This document shows positions 52,935-63,210 of a DNA stretch of 64,000 nucleotides, piece after piece; the first letter of the stretch is position 1, and every line of letters starts with the position of its first letter. Origin of the DNA: Psychrobacillus vulpis (lineage in GTDB: Bacteria > Bacillota > Bacilli > Bacillales_A > Planococcaceae); contig NZ_VDGI01000020.1 of the NCBI RefSeq assembly GCF_006861825.1, positions 684 through 64,683 of the forward strand, written 5' to 3'. Below the pieces are notes generated by a model that did not search any database, was not told the origin of the DNA, and saw only the letters and a list, made by a program, of their open reading frames with translations. Position numbers and translations under genes: made by a program.

Positions 52935-54533
52935 ATGAACAAACAAGACTTAATTGCACCAAATACTTATAACTTAGTTACTGAATTCGAAAAATTTAGT
53001 ACGGATGAAGATAAGCTTGCTATCATTTGGGAATCTGAAAAAGGTGAAACAAAAACTATTACATATAATCGATTAATACAACGAGCAAATAAAATTGCTA
53101 ATTTATTTACACGAAAAGGTCTTCAAAAAGGTGATGTTGTATTAATCATGGTACCTCGATTAATAGAAGCCTATGAAGTATACATTGCTGCATTAAAAGC
53201 AGGGCTAGTTGTTATACCAAGTTCTGAAATGCTTCGTGCAAAAGATATTGAATATCGACTTACACATAGCGGAGCTAGTGCAATTATCGCTTATGAGCCG
53301 TTTTTAGATCAATTTGATGAAGTAAATTACTTAGAGGAAAAATTACTGTTTGTTATTGGGGAAAGTCATGGGAATTGGATATCCCTTTCAAATGAAATGC
53401 AACATGAATCCGAACAATTTCAAGCTGTAGATACTTCCAAAGATGATATGGCATTTTTATCGTACACAAGTGGTACAACAGGGAATCCAAAAGGTGTCGT
53501 TCATACACATGGGTGGGCTTTCGCGCATTTAAGAACTTCAGGGCCAAACTGGCTTGATATCCATGAAGGTGATATCGTTTGGGCTACCGCAAGTCCTGGC
53601 TGGCAAAAGTGGATTTGGAGTCCGTTTGTTGCCACTTTAGGTAGTGGTGCAATTGGATATGTCTATAACGGAAAGTTTGAGCCACAAACATACTTAAAAA
53701 ACATTCAAAAGAAAAAAGTGAATGTACTTTGCTGTACACCAACAGAATATAGAATTATGGCTAAAGTAGAAGGGCTATCAAATTATGATCTTTCTTCTCT
53801 CCATAGTGCTGTTTCCGCAGGAGAACCACTAAATAGAGAGGTTATTGAAACATTTGATAAGTTTTTTAGTTTAGAAGTACGAGATGGATATGGCCAAACA
53901 GAAAATACATTGCTTGTTGGAACGATGAAAGGAATGGAAGCCAGACTGGGTTCGATGGGGAAACCTACTCCTGGAAATACGGTTGAAATTATAAACGAGC
54001 TAGGAGAAATTTGTGCTCCTGGTGAAGTAGGGGATATCGCTGTACATGTGGAAACTCCTGCTCTATTTAAAGAATACTTGAAAGATCCCGAAAGAACTTC
54101 TATGCAATTTAGAGGAGATTATTATCTAACCGGAGACCGAGCAAAAAAAGACGAAGATGGTTATTTCTGGTTTGAAGGTAGAGGAGACGATATCATTATT
54201 AGTTCAGGCTATACTATTGGACCATTCGAAGTGGAAGATGCTCTTACAAAACATCCAGCTGTTCAAGAATGCGCTGTAGTAGGGAGTCCACATGAGCTTC
54301 GTGGAACAATTGTAAAAGCATTTGTCGTTTTAAGGAATTCTAATCTAAAAGGTTCAGAGCAGTTAGTAAAAGAACTGCAAGAGCATGTAAAGTCATTGAC
54401 GGCACCATATAAATATCCAAGAGAAATTGAATTTATCGAGGAACTACCAAAAACAACATCCGGAAAAATAAGACGAATTGAACTTAGGCAAAGAGAACTG
54501 CAAAAAAATAGCTTTGTTAAACATGGAGAATAA
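52935..54533 (+). CDS. ytcI: Acyl-CoA synthetase YtcI
   Basis: A 532-aa AMP-forming acyl-CoA ligase of the adenylate-forming superfamily, close to medium-chain and acetyl-type synthetases. P-loop SYTSGTTGNPKG near residue 177, hinge YFWFEGRGDDII near 415 and the catalytic KTTSGKIRRIELR near the C-terminus. Substrate chain length cannot be read. The ATG at 52935 behind GAGGAGG is used, 33 bases inside the open frame. A TATAAT box at 52908-52913 is a likely -10. Its position after the SASP gene matches ytcI of B. subtilis. Confidence 0.88.
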   Translation: MNKQDLIAPNTYNLVTEFEKFSTDEDKLAIIWESEKGETKTITYNRLIQRANKIANLFTRKGLQKGDVVLIMVPRLIEAYEVYIAALKAGLVVIPSSEMLRAKDIEYRLTHSGASAIIAYEPFLDQFDEVNYLEEKLLFVIGESHGNWISLSNEMQHESEQFQAVDTSKDDMAFLSYTSGTTGNPKGVVHTHGWAFAHLRTSGPNWLDIHEGDIVWATASPGWQKWIWSPFVATLGSGAIGYVYNGKFEPQTYLKNIQKKKVNVLCCTPTEYRIMAKVEGLSNYDLSSLHSAVSAGEPLNREVIETFDKFFSLEVRDGYGQTENTLLVGTMKGMEARLGSMGKPTPGNTVEIINELGEICAPGEVGDIAVHVETPALFKEYLKDPERTSMQFRGDYYLTGDRAKKDEDGYFWFEGRGDDIIISSGYTIGPFEVEDALTKHPAVQECAVVGSPHELRGTIVKAFVVLRNSNLKGSEQLVKELQEHVKSLTAPYKYPREIEFIEELPKTTSGKIRRIELRQRELQKNSFVKHGE

Positions 54534-54622
54534 CTTCTTCATGTTTTTTTTATTTACTTTAGTTAAGTAAAGGAATATAATGGTTGTTATATTTTCGGGT
54601 CACAAAATAATGGGGTGATGCT

Positions 54623-55519
54623 TTGCAGAAAGAAGAGAAACAAGGAATAATAATTGTAGCAGTTGCGTATATTTTTTGGGGATTCATGCCAATATATTGG
54701 AAGCTATTGGAGCATGTTTCAAGTGACGAAATCCTAGTAAGTCGAGTTATTTGGTCATTCATATTCACATTATTGTTAGTGGTTTTAGGAAGAAACTACA
54801 AAGTTTTAATAAGTGATTTAAAAGAGCTTTGGAAAAATAAGAAAGCGTTTTGGAGTCTAGTTGTTGCTTCCTACTTAGTTACTGGAAATTGGTTTACATA
54901 CATTTATGCTGTAAATGCAGGGTACATTGTGCAATCGAGTTTAGGCTATTACATAAATCCGTTAATTTCAGTGCTATTAGGGATTATCTTTTTAAAAGAG
55001 AAAATGTCTCGGGCGCAACAATTGTCTGTATTGATTGCTGCTACTGGAGTAGCGATTTTAACGATCTCTTATGGAGTCATTCCTTGGATTTCATTTATTT
55101 TAGCTTTTACATTTGCAATTTATGGTTTTATTAAAAAGAGTTTAACGATTGATGCATTAAGAGGTTTAACAATTGAAACGATGTTCGTGCTTCCGGTAGC
55201 ACTTTTCTATTTTGGGTATCTTCTTATGACGGATCGAGCGGTTTTCTTTCAAACAAACTCCGTCACAGTTATTTTATTAATATTAACTGGTGTAGCAACT
55301 GCAGTCCCTCTTGTATTATTTGCAAAAGGTACAAAAACAATGCCACTTTATATGTCGGGTTTTATACAATATTTTGCACCAACAATCATGTTACTAGTCG
55401 GTGTGTTCGTATATAATGAGAAATTTAGCAAAATAGAGTTTTTATCTTTTTCTTTTATTTGGGCAGCTTTAATTTTATTTACCGTTTCTAAAATTGTAGA
55501 AGTTAGAAAAAACAGGTAG
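54623..55519 (+). CDS. rarD: RarD-type EamA/DMT-superfamily transporter
   Basis: A 298-aa polytopic membrane protein with ten predicted hydrophobic helices in two EamA repeats. The N-terminal GIIIVAVAYIFWGFMPIYWKL is characteristic of RarD, a drug/metabolite transporter of unknown substrate (historically named for chloramphenicol sensitivity). QSSLGYYINPLISVLLGIIF in helix 4 is the second signature. The start is TTG at 54623 behind GGGGTG. It ends in a hairpin shared with the convergent NAD kinase gene. Confidence 0.83.
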   Translation: MQKEEKQGIIIVAVAYIFWGFMPIYWKLLEHVSSDEILVSRVIWSFIFTLLLVVLGRNYKVLISDLKELWKNKKAFWSLVVASYLVTGNWFTYIYAVNAGYIVQSSLGYYINPLISVLLGIIFLKEKMSRAQQLSVLIAATGVAILTISYGVIPWISFILAFTFAIYGFIKKSLTIDALRGLTIETMFVLPVALFYFGYLLMTDRAVFFQTNSVTVILLILTGVATAVPLVLFAKGTKTMPLYMSGFIQYFAPTIMLLVGVFVYNEKFSKIEFLSFSFIWAALILFTVSKIVEVRKNR

Positions 55520-55557
55520 CCTTGTTGTTTGGACAAGACAACCTGTTTTATATTATA
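55514..55557. terminator. Bidirectional terminator between rarD and NAD kinase genes
   Basis: Imperfect stem AACAGGT...CCTTGT / ACAAGACAACCTGTT with T run on the plus side. Confidence 0.65.
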
Positions 55558-56353
55558 AAAAGGAGCGTTTAACTTTTTCCCAGTAACTATTATTTTTTAG
55601 TTTTACGGTTTTGACAATTTTATCGCTTAAACTAACGGATACAGATCCAACATGTTGAATACTCAACGATTCATTATCCGTACTCATCGAAGGATAGTCA
55701 TTCCAATCTTTATGAAGTTTTAGTTCAAGAGATCTTTTCCCACTTAAAATGAAGGAAGAACCTAATGTTCTAAATTCATTACTATTTACTGAAGCTATCT
55801 CAGTTATTTGAATACAAGGGAGTAGTGGGTCAACTACAGCTCCATTTAATGATTTATTATAGGCGGTGCTTCCAGTTGGAGTGGAAATAACCATACCATC
55901 ACCTCTAAATGTCTCGAAGTGTTTTTGATCAATCATAATATCTAGCACAAAGGTTTTAATGATGTTGGAGCGAATGGTAAACTCGTTTAGGCAATAAAAT
56001 TTCGGATTGTTATCAACCGATATTTCTAGCAGAGGGTATTTTCGGACTTCAATTTGGTCGTTTAAGACAGCATCTGCCATTGCTTCTATATCTTCTAATA
56101 AAAAATCACAATACATACTTAACGTACCGGTAGTTGAAATTCCTGCATATAAACAGTCTTGGCGAAATCCTGTTTTTCGAACAGCTTGTAAAAAAGAGCC
56201 GTCAGTTCCAATACTTACTATGATGGAAGCCTGATGTTCATTTTCTACAACTTGAAATCCATACTGTTTAATAACTTCCGCTATAGTCTCTTTTGTTTGT
56301 AATGATTCTATGTCATTCTTAGTATAGAGAAATATTGCATTTCTTGAGTTCAT
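55553..56353 (-). CDS. ytdI: NAD kinase (second Bacillus type, YtdI)
   Basis: A 266-aa ATP-dependent NAD kinase making NADP. The Gly-rich motif appears as SIGTDGSFLQAV, with GTDG where GGDG is more usual, near residue 48-60; the second motif STPTGSTAYNKSLNGAVVDP near 158-175 is perfect. Bacillus has two NAD kinases and this corresponds to the one near sppA. ATG at 56353 behind AAAGGAGAG. It is divergent from sppA. Confidence 0.9.
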   Translation of the reverse strand: MNSRNAIFLYTKNDIESLQTKETIAEVIKQYGFQVVENEHQASIIVSIGTDGSFLQAVRKTGFRQDCLYAGISTTGTLSMYCDFLLEDIEAMADAVLNDQIEVRKYPLLEISVDNNPKFYCLNEFTIRSNIIKTFVLDIMIDQKHFETFRGDGMVISTPTGSTAYNKSLNGAVVDPLLPCIQITEIASVNSNEFRTLGSSFILSGKRSLELKLHKDWNDYPSMSTDNESLSIQHVGSVSVSLSDKIVKTVKLKNNSYWEKVKRSFL

Positions 56354-56521
56354 ATGCCCTCTCCTTTTCGATGTGTAGAGATGTTATTTTTTTCTCAGCT
56401 ACTATCTAGCCCTAGGCAAGGGTGTTATGTATTTTTACTTAATATTTATTTTATCATTTTATGAAACATTTAGTCATTTTTTTCGTAAGTAATGAAGACA
56501 GCATAAGGAGGAGCAAAGAAT

Positions 56522-57535
56522 ATGAATATGAAACGATGGTTTGCTATTTTAGGGGCATCTATACTTTTAGTAATTTCAATTGGTGTAAATACATTGTCCA
56601 GTGCATTTTCAACAGACTGGACTTCTTTAATGGATGAATTTGCATCAATTAGTAGCTCAGAATTTTATGAGACAGTATTAGAGGAAGGAAATATGGATGA
56701 AAGAGTTGCTTTATTAACAGTCGATGGTGTAATCCAAGATACAGGTAGTGCAAGCTCCCTTTTTGGAACCGAAAGTTATAATCACCAACACTTTTTACAG
56801 CAATTAGAGCAAGTAAAACAAGACGACACTGTAAAAGCGATTGTTTTACAAGTGAATTCCCCAGGTGGTGGAGTAGTAGAATCAGCACAAATCTATAAAG
56901 AAATTAAAGAGATTCAAGAAGAAACAGAAAAACCTATCTACGTCTCTATGGGAAGTATGGCTGCCTCAGGTGGTTATTATATTTCTGCACCAGCGGACAA
57001 AATTTTTGTAAACAAAGAGACGATCACTGGATCTATCGGTGTTATTATGCAAAGTATGAACTACGGGAAATTAGCGGAAAAATACGGAGTGGAATTTGTT
57101 ACTATCAAATCTGGACCATATAAAGACATTATGAGCCCAACAAGAGATATGACGGAAGAAGAAAGAAATATGTTGCAAGTAATGTTAAATGATTCTTACG
57201 AGGATTTTGTCGATATTATCGAACAAGGTAGAAATATGACGGAAGCAGATGTGAAAAAAGTAGCTGATGGTCGAATTGTCAATGGTCGACAAGCGATTGA
57301 AGCTGGTCTAGCCGACGAAGTTGGATTTCTAGAAGACGTAGTTCAAGCTATTAAAACGGATTATGACCTAGAAAACGCAGAAGTATTTGAGTATGGTTAC
57401 TCGCAAAACTTCTCTTCCTTATTTGCTATGAAAGCACAGTCTTTCCTAGGTGTTGATATGGAATCGAAACTGATTGCAAAGTTGATTGCAGATAACAGTG
57501 CACCGCGAATGATGTACCTTTACGGTGAAAGATAA
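56522..57535 (+). CDS. sppA: Signal peptide peptidase SppA
   Basis: A 337-aa membrane-bound serine/lysine protease that digests leftover signal peptides. One N-terminal membrane anchor (residues 6-26). The catalytic serine is Ser149 in SMAASGGYY and the general-base lysine Lys201 in SGPYKD, two residues beyond Ser147/Lys199 of the B. subtilis enzyme. It is the short (half-length) type that forms an octamer. ATG 56522 follows AAGGAGG. The next gene, yteJ, begins 12 bases after it; the two form an operon as in B. subtilis (yteI-yteJ). Confidence 0.93.
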   Translation: MNMKRWFAILGASILLVISIGVNTLSSAFSTDWTSLMDEFASISSSEFYETVLEEGNMDERVALLTVDGVIQDTGSASSLFGTESYNHQHFLQQLEQVKQDDTVKAIVLQVNSPGGGVVESAQIYKEIKEIQEETEKPIYVSMGSMAASGGYYISAPADKIFVNKETITGSIGVIMQSMNYGKLAEKYGVEFVTIKSGPYKDIMSPTRDMTEEERNMLQVMLNDSYEDFVDIIEQGRNMTEADVKKVADGRIVNGRQAIEAGLADEVGFLEDVVQAIKTDYDLENAEVFEYGYSQNFSSLFAMKAQSFLGVDMESKLIAKLIADNSAPRMMYLYGER

Positions 57536-57547
57536 GGAGGGGTTATG

Positions 57548-58129
57548 ATGAGTGAATTTGTACAGACAGAAGAAAATAATGTGCAAGAGAACGCATCGGG
57601 GACTCAAAAGGTTATCGTTCATCAAACGGAGCACTATGAACATAAATCTGCAGGGTTTTGGATACGATTTTGGGCTTATATGATAGATATCATTATTTTA
57701 TCCTCTATAGGAATGATATTAATCAAGCCTATCTTCCGTGTATTTTCATTACAAATAAATGATCCGACATGGTATGCTCCTTTTACATTGATTACTTCTT
57801 TTATTTTCTACGCATATTTTGTATTGATGACTAAGTTTTTGAATCAAACAGTAGGAAAAATGATTTTCGGGATTCGTGTAATTTCAATGGATGGTGGAAA
57901 GCTTAAATGGAGTACGGTATTGTTTAGAGAGTGGATTGGAAGATTAATATCTGTAATTCCACTTAATATTCCATACATCGCAGTTGCATTTACACCAAGA
58001 AACAAAGCAATTCATGATTTCATTGCAGATACATTAGTCATCCATGAAGCGGTGTATGATAAAAAAGACAAAATAGTCTATGAAAAATCATTGACTGCAA
58101 AAGAGTTGCAAGAGCAGAACGGATTCTAG
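57548..58129 (+). CDS. yteJ: RDD-family membrane protein YteJ
   Basis: A 193-aa membrane protein with three hydrophobic segments in an RDD domain (residues about 35-175): AGFWIRFWAYMIDIIILSS at the start, TVGKMIFGIRVISMDGGKL in the middle and LFREWIGRLISVIPL near the end. In B. subtilis YteJ modulates SppA; the same operon position here suggests the same partner. Of two adjacent ATG codons, 57548 is better spaced from AAGGAGGGG. Thirty-two bases later comes tpx. Confidence 0.88.
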   Translation: MSEFVQTEENNVQENASGTQKVIVHQTEHYEHKSAGFWIRFWAYMIDIIILSSIGMILIKPIFRVFSLQINDPTWYAPFTLITSFIFYAYFVLMTKFLNQTVGKMIFGIRVISMDGGKLKWSTVLFREWIGRLISVIPLNIPYIAVAFTPRNKAIHDFIADTLVIHEAVYDKKDKIVYEKSLTAKELQEQNGF

Positions 58130-58161
58130 TAAGATGAAGAGAAAGAGAAGGAGGCTATACA

Positions 58162-58668
58162 ATGGCACAAATAACATTTAAAAATAATCCAGTAACTTTA
58201 GTTGGGAAAGAAATAGTAGTTGGAGAAAAAGCACCGAAGTTTACGGTACTTGCAAATGACATGTCACCAGTTACACTTCAAGATTCTGCTGGTAAAATTC
58301 GTTTAATTAGTGTAGTTCCTTCACTAGATACAGGTGTTTGTTCTATTCAAACAAATAAATTTAACGAAAGTGCTGCTAGTTTTGGAGAGGATGTTGTTAT
58401 TTTAACAGTATCTGTTGATTTACCATTCGCTCAAAAACGTTGGTGCGGAGCAAATGCCGCAGACGCTATTCAAACATTATCTGATCATCGTGACTTATCA
58501 TTCGGAGAAGCTTATGGTGTCGTAATGAAAGAATTACGCTTACTTGCGCGTGCAATTTTCGTTGTAGATAAAAATGACGTTGTAACGTATGTAGAATACG
58601 TAAAAGAGGGTACGGATCACCCTGACTATGAAAAAGCTTTAGAAGCAGTAAAGTCATTGACGGAGTAA
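58162..58668 (+). CDS. tpx: Thiol peroxidase Tpx
   Basis: A 168-aa atypical two-cysteine peroxiredoxin. The peroxidatic cysteine is Cys60 in [10 protein letters not shown] and the resolving cysteine is Cys95 in KRWCGAN, the exact spacing of the Tpx class. It reduces lipid and other hydroperoxides using thioredoxin. ATG behind AAGGAGG. Possibly cotranscribed with sppA-yteJ, with its own terminator downstream at 58680-58707. Confidence 0.94.
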   Translation: MAQITFKNNPVTLVGKEIVVGEKAPKFTVLANDMSPVTLQDSAGKIRLISVVPSLDTGVCSIQTNKFNESAASFGEDVVILTVSVDLPFAQKRWCGANAADAIQTLSDHRDLSFGEAYGVVMKELRLLARAIFVVDKNDVVTYVEYVKEGTDHPDYEKALEAVKSLTE

Positions 58669-58679
58669 TAATACTTGGA

Positions 58680-58710
58680 AGCCCACTCGAGTCAAGAGTG
58701 GGCTTTAGTT
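58680..58710 (+). terminator. Intrinsic terminator after tpx
   Basis: Stem AAGCCCACTC / GAGTGGGCTT (inner GAGTCAA loop) followed by TAGTTTG. Confidence 0.7.
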
Positions 58711-58722
58711 TGAGGGATAATT

Positions 58723-59652
58723 ATGCACACAAATGTAGAACAAATTTTTACTTTTATTGATCAAGAAAGCAGTTTTATAGAACAACAAGAGTCTGTTACA
58801 TATCTCGAAGGTGTCATTTATGCACTTGAATTATGGATAACAGATAAAAAAACGCCTTTCGTTCAAAATGCTGAAAAAGAGCAAATTAGAAAAGCGGTTC
58901 AATTAGCTATATTAAAAGGAATGAAAAAATCTGCACAAGTCAACCATCAAATGACTCCAGATGCTATTGGACTCTTAGTAGCGTACTTTGTGAAGGAAAT
59001 GACTAAAGAGAAGAAAGAGCTAACAATTTTAGATCCTGCTCTTGGAACAGGAAATTTGCTTTATACAATTATGAATGCATTGCCAAAAGAAAATCATGCA
59101 TTTGGAGTAGAAATTGATGAGCTTCTAATTCAATTAGCTGCACAAACTGCAGAGTTACTTACTAGTGATATTCAATTGTTTAGGCAAGATGCTTTAAAAC
59201 CGTTACTCATTGATCCTGTAGATATAGTCGTTAGTGATTTGCCTGTTGGATATTATCCAGATGATGAAACTGCTCAAGAGTATTTTCTTCAAAGTAACGA
59301 TGAAATGTCTTATGCACATCATTTATTTATCGAACAATCGATGAAGCATGTTAAACCAGGTGGATATTTATACTTTTTAGTACCTGATACTATTTTCGAA
59401 TCCAAGCAAGCACCAAATCTCCATAAATATATAAAAGAGAATGGATGGATTCAGGCAGTTATTCAACTTCCATCCACAATTTTTAAGTCAAAAGGGCAAG
59501 AGAAAAGCTTATTAATTCTTCAAAAGAAAAGTGATGAATTAAACGCTCCAAGAGAAGTACTACTTGCAAAAGTTCCAAATATGTCCAATAAAGAGGCGAT
59601 GGAATTATTCTTCCAAAAAATTGATATTTGGCAAGAAGAAAACGCCAAATGA
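58723..59652 (+). CDS. ytxK: YtxK, adenine-specific-methyltransferase-like protein
   Basis: A 309-aa protein with an N-terminal helical domain (residues 1-95) and a class I SAM-dependent methyltransferase core related to N6-adenine DNA methylases of type I systems: SAM loop LDPALGTGNLLY near residue 105 and catalytic motif region VVSDLPVGYYP near 172, where the canonical NPPY is changed to DLPV. There is no target-recognition domain. The missing Asn suggests a different substrate or loss of base methylation. ATG behind GAGGGA. It precedes ackA by 65 bases, as in B. subtilis. Confidence 0.88.
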   Translation: MHTNVEQIFTFIDQESSFIEQQESVTYLEGVIYALELWITDKKTPFVQNAEKEQIRKAVQLAILKGMKKSAQVNHQMTPDAIGLLVAYFVKEMTKEKKELTILDPALGTGNLLYTIMNALPKENHAFGVEIDELLIQLAAQTAELLTSDIQLFRQDALKPLLIDPVDIVVSDLPVGYYPDDETAQEYFLQSNDEMSYAHHLFIEQSMKHVKPGGYLYFLVPDTIFESKQAPNLHKYIKENGWIQAVIQLPSTIFKSKGQEKSLLILQKKSDELNAPREVLLAKVPNMSNKEAMELFFQKIDIWQEENAK

Positions 59653-59655
59653 CAG

Positions 59656-59684
59656 TTGCTCGCTCCTACTCTGAACGGTACAAT
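59656..59684 (+). promoter_or_regulatory. Promoter of ackA
   Basis: TTGCTC at 59656-59661 and TACAAT at 59679-59684, 17-base spacer, just after ytxK. No cre box was seen upstream, though ackA of B. subtilis is CcpA-activated. Confidence 0.6.
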
Positions 59685-59717
59685 TAAAGTACTAGTTCGA
59701 AGAAGGAGCGTTTTTTT

Positions 59718-60908
59718 ATGTCAAATATTTTAGCAATAAATGCGGGTAGCTCTTCTTTAAAATTCCAATTATTAAAAATGCCAGAAGAAGAAGTTATTGC
59801 AAAAGGTTTAATAGAGCGAATTGGTTTAAGAGAGCCTGTTTTTACAATGACAGCAAACAATGAACGTATTCAGCTTATCGAACCCGTGGAAAATCATGAA
59901 CAAGCCGTGAAGTTATTAATGCATTTTTTAATAGATAAAAAAGTAATCCAGTCGTTAGAAGATATACAAGGGATAGGACATCGTGTCGTACATGGTGGAG
60001 AAGTATATAGTGATTCTGTTTTAGTAACTGAAGAAGTGTTGAAGACGCTTGATGAAATATCTGAGCTTGCACCACTTCACAATCCAGCAAACGTCACTGG
60101 AGTTCGTGAGTTTGCCAAAGAATTGCCAAATGTGCCAGCGGTAGTAGTTTTTGATACAGCATTTCATCAGACGATGCCGGAGAGTTCTTACCTATATTCA
60201 ATTCCATATCATTATTATGAAAAATACGGAATTCGAAAATATGGTTTTCATGGAACATCACATAAATACGTTTCTTATCGGGCGGCAGAGCTATTAAATC
60301 GTCCAATTGAAACGACTAGATTTATTTCTTGCCATCTTGGAAATGGTGCAAGTATAGCTGCGATTGACCGTGGGAAATCCATTGATACTTCGATGGGATT
60401 TACCCCACTTGCTGGAGTAACGATGGGAACGAGATCTGGTAACATAGATCCTGCACTTATTCCGTTTTTGATGGAGAAAACAGGGAAAAGTGCTGAAGAT
60501 GTTCTAGATATTTTGAATAAAAAATCCGGAATGCTCGGTGTTTCCGGCTTTTCTAGTGATTTACGAGATATTGTCATTGAAGCTACTAAAGGAAACGACA
60601 GAGCACAATTAGCACTTGATGTCTTCGCAAATCGTATTCATAAATATATTGGATCGTATGCAGCACGTATGAACGGAGTAGATGCAATCATTTTCACTGC
60701 TGGAATTGGGGAGAATAGCGATGTCATTCGTGAAAAAGTATTAAGTGGTCTACAATTTATGGGAGTCTATATGGATCCAGAATTGAATATGCTGCGTGGG
60801 AAAGAAGGGTTTATTAACTACCCTCATTCACCTGTAAAAGTAATCGTCATACCTACAAACGAAGAAATAATGATTGCGAGAGATACTGTTCGTATTGCAG
60901 GATTGTAA
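59718..60908 (+). CDS. ackA: Acetate kinase
   Basis: A 396-aa enzyme of the acetate/sugar-kinase actin fold converting acetyl phosphate and ADP to acetate and ATP. Motifs: [16 protein letters not shown] at the start, [12 protein letters not shown], the catalytic [13 protein letters not shown] and GENS near the C-terminus. The enzyme is the overflow counterpart of AcsA encoded 37 kb away, which takes the acetate up again. ATG at 59718 behind AAGGAG. It has its own promoter after ytxK and a strong terminator. Confidence 0.96.
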   Translation: MSNILAINAGSSSLKFQLLKMPEEEVIAKGLIERIGLREPVFTMTANNERIQLIEPVENHEQAVKLLMHFLIDKKVIQSLEDIQGIGHRVVHGGEVYSDSVLVTEEVLKTLDEISELAPLHNPANVTGVREFAKELPNVPAVVVFDTAFHQTMPESSYLYSIPYHYYEKYGIRKYGFHGTSHKYVSYRAAELLNRPIETTRFISCHLGNGASIAAIDRGKSIDTSMGFTPLAGVTMGTRSGNIDPALIPFLMEKTGKSAEDVLDILNKKSGMLGVSGFSSDLRDIVIEATKGNDRAQLALDVFANRIHKYIGSYAARMNGVDAIIFTAGIGENSDVIREKVLSGLQFMGVYMDPELNMLRGKEGFINYPHSPVKVIVIPTNEEIMIARDTVRIAGL

Positions 60909-60916
60909 AATAAAAA

Positions 60917-60948
60917 GAAGGCTGCCCAAAAGGGACAGCCTTCATTCT
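60917..60948. terminator. Bidirectional terminator between ackA and uspA
   Basis: Stem GAAGGCTGCCC / GGGACAGCCTTC with A run on one side and a T-containing tail on the other. Confidence 0.8.
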
Positions 60949-60950
60949 GT

Positions 60951-61403
60951 TTAATCTTCTTTTTCTTCTGTACGAACAACTAAAACGTCACAAGCTGCTG
61001 AACGAACAATATATTCAGAAACGCTTCCGATTAAAAATCTCTCCATTGCATTCAGACCAGTTGCTCCACAGATGATTAAATCTGCTTCTATTTTTTTTGC
61101 GATATCCTTAGATATCATTGTTTTAGGTGAACCATAATCCACCACTACATTTACTTGCTTTACTCCACCTGCTAATGCTTCTTTTTTATAGCCTTCTAAT
61201 AGATTTACAGCAAAAGACTGAGCTCTTTCTGCAATAGATCGGTCATATGCTTCAATTGCAGCAAATGATCTTGTATCAATAATGTTAATTAAGTTTAATG
61301 TTGCATTGTTCCTTGCGGCAATAGACACCGACTTTTTAAATGCTAATTCTGCTTCTTTTGAACCGTCTACTGCAACTAAAATTTGTTTATACTTTAATGA
61401 CAT
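60951..61403 (-). CDS. Universal stress protein (UspA family)
   Basis: A 150-aa single Usp domain. KQILVAVDGSKEAELAF at the start and the ATP-binding signature GATGLNAMERFLIGSVSEYIV near the end (G-2X-G-9X-G-S/T) are intact, so it is the ATP-binding type. Usually a dimer involved in stationary-phase or stress survival; the mechanism is not clear for any Bacillus member. ATG 61403, eight bases after AGGAGGT (an in-frame TTG at 61409 is too close). It converges with ackA and is divergent from ald. Confidence 0.9.
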   Translation of the reverse strand: MSLKYKQILVAVDGSKEAELAFKKSVSIAARNNATLNLINIIDTRSFAAIEAYDRSIAERAQSFAVNLLEGYKKEALAGGVKQVNVVVDYGSPKTMISKDIAKKIEADLIICGATGLNAMERFLIGSVSEYIVRSAACDVLVVRTEEKED

Positions 61404-61439
61404 GTTCAAAACCTCCTAATAAATTTAGTATATTTAATA

Positions 61440-61462
61440 ATTTCGAGATTATTTCTCGAATT
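61440..61462. promoter_or_regulatory. Inverted repeat between uspA and ald
   Basis: TTTCGAG-ATTATTT-CTCGAA palindrome in the divergent region. A possible operator for either gene; no regulator is assigned. Confidence 0.35.
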
Positions 61463-61647
61463 CCTTCTTCATAACTGATTATTTTATAGACAAACTGTGA
61501 ACATTACGTTTTGAAAAAGCTTTATTGGAGATAATGAAAATTTTGCAAGCATTTTAAAAATATATCTGATAGAATGGATTTGAAATAAATGATTTATATT
61601 ATTTCTTTCGACGAGAGAAAACAGAATATACATAGGGAGGGCTTTAT

Positions 61648-62763
61648 ATGCGTATTGGAGTTCCAAAAGAAACGAAAAATAATGAAAACCGTGTAGCAAT
61701 GACACCTGCTGGGGTAGTTAGCCTAACACATTTTAAACATGAAGTATTTATTGAAACTGGTGCAGGTCTAGGTTCTAGTTTCACGGATGAAGATTATATT
61801 GCAGCTGGTGCAACTATCGTACCAACCGCAGCAGAAGCATGGAATCAAGAGATGGTTATGAAGGTAAAGGAACCTACTCATGAGGAGTATGCTCTTATTA
61901 AGGAAGAATCAATCCTATTCACATATTTACATTTAGCTCCAGAAGAGGATTTAACGAAAGTACTATTAGAAAAGAAAGTAACAGCTATTGCATATGAAAC
62001 AGTACAGCTTCCAAATAATTCATTGCCGTTACTTACTCCAATGAGTGAAGTTGCTGGTCGTATGGCAACACAAATTGGTGCTCAATATTTAGAGAAAATT
62101 AATGGCGGTAAAGGTATTTTACTTGGAGGTGTTCCAGGTGTACCACGTGCAAAGGTTGCAGTAGTTGGTGGTGGTATTGCGGGTACAAATGCTGCTCAAA
62201 TTGCGGTAGGAATGGGTGCTCAAGTTACAATTATCGATTTAAACCCAGATCGTCTTCGTCAATTAGAAGAATTATTTGGTGGACAAGTTCAAACTCTTAT
62301 TTCTAATCCATATAATATTGGACAAGCTGTTAAAGAAGCAGATTTAGTAGTTGGAGCAGTTCTTATTCCAGGTGCTAAAGCTCCTAAGCTTGTTTCGGAA
62401 GAAATGATTAAATCGATGTCTCCTGGATCTGTTGTAATTGATATTGCAATCGACCAAGGTGGTATTTTTGAAACGTCTGACCGTATTACAACACATGACA
62501 ACCCAACATATGAAAAGCATGGAGTTGTTCATTATGCAGTTGCAAATATGCCAGGAGCAGTACCTAGAACGTCTACTATGGCATTGACGAATGCTACAGT
62601 TCCTTATGCAGTACAAATTGCTAATAAGGGCTATAAACAAGCTTGCTTAGATAATCTTGCATTACAAAAGGGGATTAACACGCTTGCTGGACATGTTACA
62701 TTTAAAGCAGTTGCAGAAGCTCAAGGACTTCCTTATGTAGATGTTGCAACTCTTTTAAGCTAA
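61648..62763 (+). CDS. ald: Alanine dehydrogenase
   Basis: A 371-aa NAD-dependent enzyme interconverting L-alanine and pyruvate plus ammonia, used for alanine catabolism and needed for normal sporulation in B. subtilis. [16 protein letters not shown] at the start, catalytic Lys/His region [11 protein letters not shown], and the Rossmann loop [20 protein letters not shown] near residue 170. Length equals the family norm. ATG behind AGGGAGG. Monocistronic with a terminator; the 238-bp upstream region holds a palindrome at 61440. Confidence 0.96.
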   Translation: MRIGVPKETKNNENRVAMTPAGVVSLTHFKHEVFIETGAGLGSSFTDEDYIAAGATIVPTAAEAWNQEMVMKVKEPTHEEYALIKEESILFTYLHLAPEEDLTKVLLEKKVTAIAYETVQLPNNSLPLLTPMSEVAGRMATQIGAQYLEKINGGKGILLGGVPGVPRAKVAVVGGGIAGTNAAQIAVGMGAQVTIIDLNPDRLRQLEELFGGQVQTLISNPYNIGQAVKEADLVVGAVLIPGAKAPKLVSEEMIKSMSPGSVVIDIAIDQGGIFETSDRITTHDNPTYEKHGVVHYAVANMPGAVPRTSTMALTNATVPYAVQIANKGYKQACLDNLALQKGINTLAGHVTFKAVAEAQGLPYVDVATLLS

Positions 62764-62778
62764 GTCTATAATACGTTC

Positions 62779-62815
62779 AAACACCCAAAGTTATGAAAGC
62801 TTTGGGTGTTTTGTC
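62779..62815 (+). terminator. Intrinsic terminator after ald
   Basis: Stem AACACCCAAAG / CTTTGGGTGTT followed by TTG. Confidence 0.8.
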
Positions 62816-62844
62816 ATTTAGAAATAACTATGGAGTTGTTGTAT

Positions 62845-63210
62845 ATGGTTTATTTGTACGTGGGGTTAGCAGGAACTTTAGGAGCTCTTACAAGATATTT
62901 ACTTGGAATAATATTCTTTTCAAATTCTGGATTTCCATTGGACATCTTGACGGTAAATTTAGTTGGGTGCTATATTCTAGCTTTTTTAACTTCGAGGGTG
63001 TTTCATAAAAGTAATCTAACTACCAATGTGAAAACTGCAATTAGTACAGGGTTTTTAGGATCCTTTACAACTTTTTCTGCTTTTAGTGTAGAGACAGTGG
63101 AGCTATTTCAACAAGGAGAAGTTTTACTTTCTGTATTATATGTTGCAATAAGTTCAGTTGGTGGAATTATAATGAGTAATTTAGGATGGAAAAATGAGGT
63201 GAGAAAATGA
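62845..63210 (+). CDS. crcB: Fluoride channel subunit FluC/CrcB, first copy
   Basis: A 121-aa four-helix membrane protein of the Fluc fluoride exporter family. [15 protein letters not shown] in helix 1, [13 protein letters not shown] in helix 2 with the pore asparagine, and [17 protein letters not shown] in helix 3 with the Phe-box serine/threonine are diagnostic. The ATG at 62845 is preferred; earlier in-frame starts lie in or near the ald terminator and lack a ribosome site. Its stop overlaps the next crcB start as ATGA. No fluoride riboswitch is visible in the 80-base leader. Confidence 0.88.
   Translation: MVYLYVGLAGTLGALTRYLLGIIFFSNSGFPLDILTVNLVGCYILAFLTSRVFHKSNLTTNVKTAISTGFLGSFTTFSAFSVETVELFQQGEVLLSVLYVAISSVGGIIMSNLGWKNEVRK

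Noticed and set aside
62764-62844. Fluoride riboswitch before crcB
   Set aside because: The space is filled by the ald terminator, and no crcB-motif pseudoknot sequence is visible.
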